Below are positions 36,367 to 44,714 of a stretch of 64,000 nt of DNA, piece by piece. The translations under genes were made by a program, and so were the position numbers. This DNA comes from DSOI01 sp041394885 (lineage in GTDB: Bacteria; Acidobacteriota; Terriglobia; Bryobacterales; Bryobacteraceae). The notes beneath the pieces were generated by a model, which was not told the DNA's origin, made no database searches, and saw nothing but the letters and a program-made list of their open reading frames with translations. The stretch lies in the NCBI GenBank assembly GCA_041394885.1, contig JAWKHI010000040.1, positions 1-64,000 on the forward strand, given 5' to 3'. Position 1 is the first letter of the stretch. Each line of letters opens with the position of its first letter.

Positions 36367-37783
36367 GCCTCATTTTCCAAGCTCCGCGGGCCTCTCGCGC
36401 CGGCAACTGCTGGCTCGTTCCGGCATGGGCTTCGGCGCGCTCGCGCTCCAGTCGATGCTCGAAGCCGAGGCGTCCAATCCACTCGCCCCGAAGAAACCCC
36501 ATCTCGAGCCGCGCGTCAAAAGCGTCATCTATCTCTTCATGCACGGTGGCGTCAGCCACGTGGATACCTTCGACCCCAAGCCAGCGTTGCGCGAACGCGC
36601 CGGGCAGACCGTGCCCGCTTCCTTCGCCGAAGGCCTCAAGACCAGCCGTATCGACTTCAGAAAAGCGATCGTGCAGCCCAGTCCGTTCGAGTTCAAGCGA
36701 TGGGGAAAATCCGGCATCGAGGTGTCGACGCTGTTCCCGCACACGATGAAGCATATCGACGATCTCGCGTTGATCCGCTCCTGCCACGGCGACGCGTTCG
36801 ATCACGCCCCCGCGCTCTATCTTCGCAACTCCGGATCGCAATTCCCGGGCCGGCCCAGCATCGGATCCTGGGTCTCTTACGGCCTGGGCACCGAGAATCA
36901 AAACCTTCCCTCTTTTATCGTGATGACCGAGGGCGCCCTCAAGTCCGGACCGCAGGCGTATGCCGCCGGATTCCTGCCCGCGGTTTATCAAGGCACCGTT
37001 TTTCGCGGCGGCGACCATCCGGTGCTGGACCTGGCAAGTCCGGCCGGCCTCCCCGACGCCGCGCAGCGGGCCACGCTCGATTTCATCGGCGAGGTGGACA
37101 AGCTGCACCTTCGCACGCGCCCCGCCGACAGCGATCTCGAAGCACGCATCGCGGCCTACGAACTCGCCTACCGCATGCAATCCACCGCGCCCGACGCGGT
37201 GGACCTCGCCAAGGAGAGCGACGCCACCCGAACGCTCTACGGGATCGGAGAGCCCGAAACCGATGACTTCGGCAAGAAGTGCCTCCTCGCCCGGCGGCTG
37301 GTGGAGCGCGGCGTCCGGTTCATCCAGCTCTACTCGGGGACGCACCTGGGGTCGGATTGGGATGGCGCGCACGACGATCTGACGGGGTCCCACCTACGGA
37401 TGGCCGTGAAGTCCGACAAGCCGGTGGCCGGGCTGCTGACCGATCTCAAGGCGCGCGGCCTCCTCGATTCCACTCTCGTCGTCTGGGGCAGCGAGTTCGG
37501 GCGGACTCCGCTTGCCGAAGGCAAGAACGGCCGCGATCACCATCCCTACGCTTTCAGTACATGGATGACCGGCGGCGGCATCCGCGGCGGACAGGTCATC
37601 GGCGCCACCGACGAGTTCGGCATGCGCGCGGTGGAGGATCCCAAGACCGTTCATGACGTCAACGCCACGATCCTGCGGCTGCTCGGGCTGGACCACACCA
37701 AGCTGACGTATTTCTATCTGAGCCGCGAGCAGAGATTGACCGACGTACACGGCGAAAACGAGTTCACCAGCAAGCTGATCTAA
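36344..37783 (+). CDS. DUF1501 domain-containing protein, Tat-exported
   Basis: 479 residues; ATG 36344 or 36356. A twin-arginine leader (GLSRRQLLARSGMGFGALAL) precedes an alkaline-phosphatase-like DUF1501 domain: IYLFMHGGVSHVDTFDPKP (metal/nucleophile strand), WDGAHDDLTGSH and WGSEFGRTPLAEGKNGRDHHP near the end. It overlaps the PSD1 gene by 23 bases, the usual genomic partner of DUF1501. The two probably act together in the periplasm. Substrate unknown. Confidence 0.9.
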   Translation: MSSSMSTKPHFPSSAGLSRRQLLARSGMGFGALALQSMLEAEASNPLAPKKPHLEPRVKSVIYLFMHGGVSHVDTFDPKPALRERAGQTVPASFAEGLKTSRIDFRKAIVQPSPFEFKRWGKSGIEVSTLFPHTMKHIDDLALIRSCHGDAFDHAPALYLRNSGSQFPGRPSIGSWVSYGLGTENQNLPSFIVMTEGALKSGPQAYAAGFLPAVYQGTVFRGGDHPVLDLASPAGLPDAAQRATLDFIGEVDKLHLRTRPADSDLEARIAAYELAYRMQSTAPDAVDLAKESDATRTLYGIGEPETDDFGKKCLLARRLVERGVRFIQLYSGTHLGSDWDGAHDDLTGSHLRMAVKSDKPVAGLLTDLKARGLLDSTLVVWGSEFGRTPLAEGKNGRDHHPYAFSTWMTGGGIRGGQVIGATDEFGMRAVEDPKTVHDVNATILRLLGLDHTKLTYFYLSREQRLTDVHGENEFTSKLI

Positions 37784-37785
37784 TG

Positions 37786-37802
37786 GCGTAGCCCGGCTAC
37801 GC
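37786..37802. terminator. Hairpin between convergent DUF1501 and sulfatase genes
   Basis: A perfect 7-base stem GCGTAGC/GCTACGC with loop CCG lies in the 13-base gap and over the stop codon of the minus-strand sulfatase. There is no T-run, so at best it is a weak bidirectional stop signal between two converging operons. Confidence 0.35.
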
Positions 37803-39254
37803 GCCCCAGAACTTCCCGCCGAACTCCGGACGCGTATCGCCTAACTCCGTACGCCATTTGCCCAACAGTTCCCGCATCGACGTCACGCGGCCGCTGTGTC
37901 CCGCCTCACTCGAAAGATCTTTCTTCTCCCACGGATCCTGCCACAGGTCGAATAACTGCGTCCGCCGTTTGCCTTCGACGTGATACTCGATCAGCTTGTA
38001 CCGGTCGTCCGACACGGCGCGCTGTAGATGACGGTATGCCGTATGCACGTGATCGCGGATCTTCACCGACGGTTTGTCGATCGCCGGCTTGATGCTGCGC
38101 CCCTGAATGGAGGCTGGCTTGGCGATGCCCGTCAGGTCGCACAGCGTCGGAAAAAGGTCCAGCACGTAGCAGTAAGCGCTGCGCTTCTGCTTCACCGGCA
38201 GACCCGGACCCGCCATCATCATCGGCACGCGCACCGAGTGGTCGTACAGGTTCTGCTTGCCGAACAGACCGTGCTGCCCGACGGCTAGGCCGTTGTCCGC
38301 CGCGAAGACGACAATGGTATCCCGCGCCGCTCCGGTGTCGTCGAGCGCCTGCAGTATCCGTCCGATCTGCGCGTCCAGGTGCGAAATCATCGCGTAGTAG
38401 GCCCCGATGTGCCGCTTCGTTTCTTCGGGATCGCGCGGCAGCGCGGCTAGCATCTCGTCACGAACCTTCAACTCGCCGTTGTCGAATGGATGCTCCGGCA
38501 GGAAGTTGTCCGGCAGCCGCATCGCCGAAGCCGGGTACATGTCGAGATACTGCTTGGGCATGGTGCGCGGATCGTGCGGCGCCATGAATGCCGAGTAAGC
38601 CAGAAAAGGCTTCGAGCGGTCACGCTTCTTCAGGAAGTCGACGATCGTTGAGGCGAACAACTCCGACGAATGGACGCCGGACTTCACTTCGTCGAACACC
38701 TTCTGGTTGATCTGTTTGCCCGCCGCTGTCCCCGGATCCCACGGGTGGGGCTTGGCCGCCGGATAGTCGCCGGCCTTGTGATAATGGCTCACCGGGACGT
38801 TCCAATGATCGTCCATGCCGCCGAAGAAAATGTTGTCGCCGTCGTTGAAGCCGCGGGAGAACGCCGCCGGGCCGTTGTGCCACTTGCCGGTGCCGAAGCA
38901 ATGATAGCCGGCTTGCTGGAACGCTTCGCCGAGCATGGTGTGATCGCGATGGATGGTCTGGCCCTCGCGTTCGATCCCGAACAGCGTCCGGCCGGTGTGG
39001 AGCATCGCGCGCGACGGCATACACACCGCGCCCGACGTTCCGCCCATGATGTGCGCCCGTGTGAACGCCACGCCGCGGCCTGCCAGTTTGTCGAGGTTCG
39101 GTGTCTTCACCTGCGGCGCGCCCAGCGCGGAAATCGTGCTGTGCCGCATGTCGTCGGCGAACAGAAACAGGATGTTCGGACGCCGGGCGGCGTTCTGCGC
39201 GAATATGGATGGCGCCGCGCCAAGCCCCGCCAGCAGCGATCGTCTTGAAATCAT
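37797..39254 (-). CDS. Type I sulfatase (arylsulfatase family), Tat-type signal
   Basis: 485 residues. The N-terminus ISRRSLLAGLGAAPSIFA is a Tat-like export signal. The sulfatase fold starts with RRPNILFLFADDMR (calcium-binding Asp pair). The formylglycine motif is C-M-P-S-R in GAVCMPSRAMLHTGR, the substrate for formylglycine-generating enzyme. GKWHNGPAAF and FAADNGLAVGQHGLFGKQN supply further active-site Lys, His, Asp and Asn. It is the last gene of the DUF1080-PSD1-DUF1501 chain and overlaps it by four bases, pointing to desulfation of a glycan. Confidence 0.93.
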   Translation of the reverse strand: MISRRSLLAGLGAAPSIFAQNAARRPNILFLFADDMRHSTISALGAPQVKTPNLDKLAGRGVAFTRAHIMGGTSGAVCMPSRAMLHTGRTLFGIEREGQTIHRDHTMLGEAFQQAGYHCFGTGKWHNGPAAFSRGFNDGDNIFFGGMDDHWNVPVSHYHKAGDYPAAKPHPWDPGTAAGKQINQKVFDEVKSGVHSSELFASTIVDFLKKRDRSKPFLAYSAFMAPHDPRTMPKQYLDMYPASAMRLPDNFLPEHPFDNGELKVRDEMLAALPRDPEETKRHIGAYYAMISHLDAQIGRILQALDDTGAARDTIVVFAADNGLAVGQHGLFGKQNLYDHSVRVPMMMAGPGLPVKQKRSAYCYVLDLFPTLCDLTGIAKPASIQGRSIKPAIDKPSVKIRDHVHTAYRHLQRAVSDDRYKLIEYHVEGKRRTQLFDLWQDPWEKKDLSSEAGHSGRVTSMRELLGKWRTELGDTRPEFGGKFWGA

Positions 39255-40729
39255 GCCAGCACCGCCTTTACGGGCGACGCCGGCTCCACTCCGGTAAGCC
39301 GCTGGTCCAGCCCCTGGTATTTGTAAGTGAACCGCTCATGGTCAATGCCGAAACAATGCATGAGCGTTGCCTGTAAGTCTCGCACGTGGACCGGATCCCG
39401 CACGATGTTATACGAAAACTCGTCGGTCTCCCCGTGTACCACGCCGCCCTTGATGCCGCCCCCGGCCAGCCACAAGGAGAAGCACCGCGGATGGTGGTCG
39501 CGGCCGTAATCGTCCGGAGTCAGTTTGCCTTGCGAATAGATCGTGCGGCCGAACTCCCCGCCCCAGATCACCAGCGTCTCGTCGAGCATCCCTCGCGCTT
39601 TCAGATCCTGCACCAGCGCCCAGTTCGCCCGATCCACGTCTTTGCACTGCGACGGCAGCACCCCGGGGACGTTGCTATGCACGTCCCATCCGCGCTGGTA
39701 GACCTGCACGAAACGGACACCCCGTTCCATCAGGCGCCGCGCCATCAGCGCCGTGTAGGCGTAGGTGCCGGGTTTGCGCGCTTCCTCGCCGTACATCTTG
39801 TAAGTGCTTTCGGGCTCCTTGGTGATTTCGGTAAGTTCCGGCACCGACGATTGCATGCGGAACGCCATTTCGTATTGCTCCATGCGCGCGCGCGTTTCCG
39901 GATCCGCCAGCTTCTCGTACTGGATCTGATTCAGTTCGCCAAGGGCGTCGAGCATGCGCCGCCGCATGTCCGGGTTCACCCCGTCCGGGTTGTTGATGAA
40001 CAGCACCGGATCTCCAGCCGAACGCAGCGCCACGCCGGCATATTGAGCCGAGAGGAAACCCGCGCTCCATAGGCGCGCCGAGATCGCCTGCACGTTGGCC
40101 TTGGGATGGGAATGCGTGGCGTTCAGGACCACGAAGGTGGGCAGGTCTCGATTCATGCTGCCGAGCCCATACGCGATCCAAGACCCGATGCAAGGCTTGC
40201 CGGGAATCATGAAGCCGGTCTGGATGAACGTAATCGCCGGCTCATGATTGATCGCCTCGGTATGCATGGACCGGATGATCGCGATATCGTCCACCATGCT
40301 CGCCGTGTTGGGCAGCAACTCCGAGATCCACGCGCCGTTGGCGCCATGCTGGTTGAACTTGAACACAGATGGTGCAATGGGGAAGCGGCTTTGCCCGGAT
40401 GTCATCGTGGTGAGACGCTGCCCGCGGCGGATGGAATCGGGAAGATCCTTGTCGTACCAGTCCTTCATCCCGGGTTTGTAGTCGAGCAAGTCGATCTGCG
40501 GCGGCGCGCCCACCATGTGCAGGTAGATGGCGCGCTTGGCCTTCGGAGCAAAGTGCGGGAGGCTGGGCAATCCGCCGCCTTCCACGGTAGGGTTCGCGCT
40601 CGCGCGGCCGCCGACCAGGCTGGCCAGGGCGATACCGCCGAGCCCGCGCGCGCCGGAAGAGAAGAATTGCCGCCGCGTCTCGTTGAGCACGCAGTCGCGG
40701 ACCGGCCTCGGATCACGGTGCATCGTCAT
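39251..40729 (-). CDS. DUF1501 domain-containing protein, second copy
   Basis: 492 residues. The leader NETRRQFFSSGARGLGGIAL is Tat-like. DUF1501 hallmarks are AIYLHMVGAPPQIDLLDYKP, SMHTEAINHEPAITF and WGGEFGRTIYSQGKLTPDDYGRDHHP, the last broken here only by small loops. It is only distantly similar to the plus-strand copy at 36344, so the two are different subfamilies rather than a recent duplication. ATGA overlaps join it to PSD1 upstream and sulfatase downstream. Confidence 0.9.
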   Translation of the reverse strand: MTMHRDPRPVRDCVLNETRRQFFSSGARGLGGIALASLVGGRASANPTVEGGGLPSLPHFAPKAKRAIYLHMVGAPPQIDLLDYKPGMKDWYDKDLPDSIRRGQRLTTMTSGQSRFPIAPSVFKFNQHGANGAWISELLPNTASMVDDIAIIRSMHTEAINHEPAITFIQTGFMIPGKPCIGSWIAYGLGSMNRDLPTFVVLNATHSHPKANVQAISARLWSAGFLSAQYAGVALRSAGDPVLFINNPDGVNPDMRRRMLDALGELNQIQYEKLADPETRARMEQYEMAFRMQSSVPELTEITKEPESTYKMYGEEARKPGTYAYTALMARRLMERGVRFVQVYQRGWDVHSNVPGVLPSQCKDVDRANWALVQDLKARGMLDETLVIWGGEFGRTIYSQGKLTPDDYGRDHHPRCFSLWLAGGGIKGGVVHGETDEFSYNIVRDPVHVRDLQATLMHCFGIDHERFTYKYQGLDQRLTGVEPASPVKAVLA

Positions 40730-43700
40730 TTGTTCAGCGCCTCGTCGAGATTCAGGATCTGGTTGGCCAGCATCGTGTAAGCCGCCAGTTCGGCTGCGTC
40801 GAGCGATTGGTCCCAGGCGGCGGACCCGGTTTCCACCAGGCTGGCGGCGTCACCGGGGTGAGCCCGGTAGAAGGAAGCGTAGTCGTTCCAGGCGCGCTCG
40901 GCGATGGCGCGTTCCCGCCCATCGAAGCCGCGGGCCAGCACCAGGCCGGTCATCGCGTCGAGCCGCGCGCCGAACTCTCCCCCGGTCTTCATCGCCCGCT
41001 CGGCCAGTTTCCGCGCGGCCTCCACGAACTGCACGTCATTCATCGTCACCAGCGCCTGCAGCGGCGTATTGGTGCGCTCGCGGCGCACCGTGCAGACTTC
41101 CCGTGTGGGCGCGTTGAAGATCTCCATCGAGGCCGGCGGGGCAGACCGTTTCCAGAAAGTATAGAGGCTCCGGCGATACAGCTTTTCGCCGCCGTCGGGC
41201 TTGTAGAAACGCGTATTGCTCCCGCGCATCGCCACCGTCTCCCAAACATTTTCCGGCTGGTATGGTTTCACGCTCGGCCCGCCGATGCCCGGAGCCAGAA
41301 GGCCGGCTGCCGCCAGCGCGCTGTCGCGGATCAATTCGCCATCCAGGCGGAACCGCGGGCCGCGCGAAAGATACCGGTTGTCGGGATCCTTCTCCAACTT
41401 ATCCGCGCTCGCCGTGGCGCTCTGCCTGTACGCCGCGGAGGTGACCATCAGGCGGTACATATGCTTGATGTCCCAGCCGGACTCGCGAAACTCCACGGCC
41501 AGCCAGTCCAGCAGTTCGGGGTGGGTCGGCGGTTCGCCCTGCGAACCGAAATCCTCACTCGTACGCACCAGGCCCGTGCCGAACACTTCCTGCCAGAAGC
41601 GATTCACGGCCACCCGCGCGGTGAGCGGGTTGTTCGCATCCATCAGCCACTTGGCCAACCCAAGCCGGTTGCGTGGCAGCGAAGGCGCCATCGGCGGCAG
41701 CGTGCCAGGAGTGGCCGGGCCGACGGTGTCGCGCGGCTGATCGTACATGCCGCGATAGAGGATCCGCGCCATCGGGTCGCCGGGCTTTTCCTGCATCACG
41801 TGCGTGATGGCGCCCCGCTCGCGAATCCGCAGCGTTTCCGCGTCCAGTTCCTTCAGCCGCGCCACGGCTTGCCGGTACGCGGGGTCAATGGCGTTGCGGT
41901 AGTAGAGATGCAGCGCGTCTTTGGAATCGGCGCCGCCGCGATGGAGCAACGGCCAAAGAGAAACGAGCTTGGCCTCCTCTCCGGTGAGGAACCGCTTGTA
42001 GATGCGGAAGTCCGCGATGGCGCCGCCGCCCATCTTGCGGGACCTTCCGGCGATCAACAAAGGCTCATTGGGCGCGCGCACCGGACCGTGCAGACGCGCT
42101 TCGAGATCGCTCGACCCCGCCGCGTCCACTTTGCGCCCATCCACGTAAATCGCCAGACCCATCTGCGTGCGGCTGCCGTCATAGGCCACGGCGATGTGAT
42201 GCCATTGGCCCGCTTCGATCTGCTCGGCCGGACCCGCCCGCAGTGAAATGCCCTTGCCGCGATCGGCCAGCAACTCCACGCCGGGACGCCTTCCGGCAAC
42301 CGTCACTGACCATCCGCGAGGCTTCGGGCGGGTGCTCTTCTCATCGTCCTCATCGTCGCCATTTTTGGGCCTCGGCGGATCGGTCATCTCGCTCACCAGC
42401 GTGATGGTTTCGTCGCGTTTGGGATAGAAGAACCACATCGCGACCGTGAATGGCTTATCGGAATCGATCCAGCCCTCATTGCCCGCCACGATCCCGGACT
42501 TGTCCTCCAGGTGCAGAGCGGTTCCATAGGCCGATGGCTTCACCGAGACGCCTTTCTCTAACGGCTGCCGGGCCAGCAGCGGCGCCATCGTCATGTGCGG
42601 GCGCGTATCATTGCCGAGAGGGGTGGCGATCGGGCCGTGCCCGGTGAGCCACTGTTCGAACGCGGCATCGGGCTTGGCCGCCGACATCGTGGCCAGCAGC
42701 GTCGCGCGCTCGTCGCGAATGCTCGCCCAACGGTCCCGGTCTTCCTCGTTGGGCACTACGATGATCGGCGGCGTGTCCGGTATGTTGCCGTCCATGATCG
42801 GCTGCGTCGTGTTCCGGAAGAACGCCGTCATCGAGTAAAAGTCCCGTTGCGAGATCGGGTCGAACTTGTGATCGTGGCAGGTGGCGCAGCCCACGGTCAG
42901 CCCCAGCCAGACGGTGCCGGTGGTGTCGGCGCGGTCCTTGGCGTACATCGCTTCGATCTCGTCCAGGATGACGCCGGCTTCGTTCGTGGTGGGATTGCAG
43001 CGCTGGAAGCCCGAGGCGATCTGTTGATCCAAAGTGCGGTTGGGCAGCAGATCCCCGGCCAGTTGCTCGATGGTGAACTGATCGAACGGCATGTTGCGGT
43101 TGAACGCCGAAATCACCCAGTCCCGGTAGGGCCACATCTCGCGGTAGTTGTCAACGTGGATGCCGTGGGTGTCGGCGTAGCGCGCGGCGTCGAGCCAGTA
43201 GCGCGCGCGATGTTCGCCCCAGCGCGGAGAATTCATGTACCGCTCCACCTGGGTTTCGTAGGCTTCCGGCGACGCGTCTTTCACGAACGCTTCCACGTCG
43301 GCGGGCGTGGGCGGCAGCCCGGTGAGGTCGAACGAGAGGCGCCGGATCAGCGTCCGCCGATCGGCCTCCGCGGCCGGTGTCAGCCCCCTGGCTTCGAGCC
43401 CCGCGCCGATGAACCGGTCGATCGGATTGCGTGCCCATTCGGACTTTCCGGCTGGCGGTGAGGGACGCGCCGGGGCCACGAAAGACCAATGCTCGCGCCA
43501 CGGCGCCCCCTCTTCGATCCACACGCGCAGCGTCTTCTTCTCCGCATCGGTCAGCGTCTTGTGCGAATGCGCGGGCGGCATGCGGCGCGCCGCGTCCGCG
43601 TGTTCGATCCGCTGGATCAGCGTGCTCTGGTCCGGCTTGCCCGGTACGATCGCCGCGCCGGACTTCCGCGCCGCCAGCGCCCCTTCGCGCGTATCCAGCC

Positions 43701-43869
43701 GCAGTCCGGCCATACGCGTCTTGCTATCGGGCCCATGGCAGGCAAAGCAGTTCCCGGACAGGATCACGCGGACATCCCGCTGGAAGTCGACGGCGGCGGC
43801 CGCGGGCCATACAGCCGCCAGCACCGCCAGCACGGGCACGGCCTGCAAGGGCGCGAAGGATTTCCTCAT
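40726..43869 (-). CDS. PSD1 cytochrome with inserted LamG-type lectin domain
   Basis: 1047 residues with a signal peptide. Order: cytochrome c-like domain with CFACH, DUF1549 (FDLTGLPPTPADVEAF, CATCHDHKFDPI), a concanavalin/LamG-like insert (WIDSDKPFTVAMWFFYPKR to LIAGRSRKMGGGAIADFRIYKR), then DUF1553 (NPLTARVAVNRFWQEVFGTG, NTPLQALVTMNDVQF). The LamG insert suggests binding of a polysaccharide. The insert makes it about 230 residues longer than the plus-strand PSD1 at 33907. Coupled by ATGA overlaps to DUF1080 before and DUF1501 after. Confidence 0.9.
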   Translation of the reverse strand: MRKSFAPLQAVPVLAVLAAVWPAAAAVDFQRDVRVILSGNCFACHGPDSKTRMAGLRLDTREGALAARKSGAAIVPGKPDQSTLIQRIEHADAARRMPPAHSHKTLTDAEKKTLRVWIEEGAPWREHWSFVAPARPSPPAGKSEWARNPIDRFIGAGLEARGLTPAAEADRRTLIRRLSFDLTGLPPTPADVEAFVKDASPEAYETQVERYMNSPRWGEHRARYWLDAARYADTHGIHVDNYREMWPYRDWVISAFNRNMPFDQFTIEQLAGDLLPNRTLDQQIASGFQRCNPTTNEAGVILDEIEAMYAKDRADTTGTVWLGLTVGCATCHDHKFDPISQRDFYSMTAFFRNTTQPIMDGNIPDTPPIIVVPNEEDRDRWASIRDERATLLATMSAAKPDAAFEQWLTGHGPIATPLGNDTRPHMTMAPLLARQPLEKGVSVKPSAYGTALHLEDKSGIVAGNEGWIDSDKPFTVAMWFFYPKRDETITLVSEMTDPPRPKNGDDEDDEKSTRPKPRGWSVTVAGRRPGVELLADRGKGISLRAGPAEQIEAGQWHHIAVAYDGSRTQMGLAIYVDGRKVDAAGSSDLEARLHGPVRAPNEPLLIAGRSRKMGGGAIADFRIYKRFLTGEEAKLVSLWPLLHRGGADSKDALHLYYRNAIDPAYRQAVARLKELDAETLRIRERGAITHVMQEKPGDPMARILYRGMYDQPRDTVGPATPGTLPPMAPSLPRNRLGLAKWLMDANNPLTARVAVNRFWQEVFGTGLVRTSEDFGSQGEPPTHPELLDWLAVEFRESGWDIKHMYRLMVTSAAYRQSATASADKLEKDPDNRYLSRGPRFRLDGELIRDSALAAAGLLAPGIGGPSVKPYQPENVWETVAMRGSNTRFYKPDGGEKLYRRSLYTFWKRSAPPASMEIFNAPTREVCTVRRERTNTPLQALVTMNDVQFVEAARKLAERAMKTGGEFGARLDAMTGLVLARGFDGRERAIAERAWNDYASFYRAHPGDAASLVETGSAAWDQSLDAAELAAYTMLANQILNLDEALNK

Positions 43870-44630
43870 CTCTTCTTTAAATATATATTCCGGAACTCCA
43901 CCTTCATCGGCGGACCCTGGTGAATCTGGAATCCGAGCAATCCTCCGGCGCTGCGATTGGCCGCGTCGTCGTCGATGGCTACCGACGTCACGTTCCCGTT
44001 CAGGATGTGAGTCAGCATGTTGCCTTGCGCGATGATGTGAAGGTGATTCCAGTCATCGGGCTTGATCATCGCCTTCAGCGCGTCGGAGCTGTTTAGGTTT
44101 CCGATCACGCGCGCCCTCGCCCCGCCGCCGGGAATGTAGGTGGCCTGCCCGCGCATGGCGAGGAATCCCCGTCCGCGCTCTTCATAAAGCTGACCCGTAT
44201 AGCGGTTATCGTAGTCGATGTCGGCCTGGTAGCCCTTGAGCACCCACTGGCCCACTTCCGGCAGTTCCACGCTGCGGTACTGGATGCCGCTGTTGGTGGA
44301 GTTCATCTTGTATTCGAGCTTCAATTCGAAGTCGCCGGGCGCGCCGCCGCGCCAGATGAGGAACGTATTCAGCTTGAGCGGCTTTTCCGCGGTGGTTTGG
44401 CCAACCAGGGCCCCGCCTTCCGCCCGCCAATATTCGGGATTCCCATCCCACCCCTTCATGGTTCCGTCGAAGATGGATTCAAACCCTGTGTGATCGTCCA
44501 TCGCCAGGGCTTCCGGCAAACGCGGACCCCCGCCCCGCTTGCCGCCGCCTTTGGTTTGCTGGGCGGTGGCGGGAACGATCGCAATCAGCGTGGCTAGGCA
44601 CAGGAACTCGAGTCGATGTCTGGTGTGCAT
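43866..44630 (-). CDS. DUF1080 (3-keto-disaccharide hydrolase-type) secreted protein
   Basis: 254 residues with a signal peptide (CLATLIAIVPATAQ). The beta-sandwich domain shows FESIFDGTMKGWDGNPEYWR, FELKLEYKMNSTNSGIQYRS, KGYQADIDYDNRYTGQLYEE and WNHLHIIAQGNMLTHILNG. DUF1080/GH-like proteins bind or cleave glycans, and some are 3-keto-glycoside hydrolases. As first gene of the DUF1080-PSD1-DUF1501-sulfatase chain it supports a glycan-degradation role for the operon. Confidence 0.9.
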   Translation of the reverse strand: MHTRHRLEFLCLATLIAIVPATAQQTKGGGKRGGGPRLPEALAMDDHTGFESIFDGTMKGWDGNPEYWRAEGGALVGQTTAEKPLKLNTFLIWRGGAPGDFELKLEYKMNSTNSGIQYRSVELPEVGQWVLKGYQADIDYDNRYTGQLYEERGRGFLAMRGQATYIPGGGARARVIGNLNSSDALKAMIKPDDWNHLHIIAQGNMLTHILNGNVTSVAIDDDAANRSAGGLLGFQIHQGPPMKVEFRNIYLKKR

Positions 44631-44714
44631 TCTGTCTCCGGATGATAGTCTATCGCGGTTCCATCGGACTCTGGGCCTGATCTTCCCATTGCGGTGCCGG
44701 GTCCAGCGATGAAT

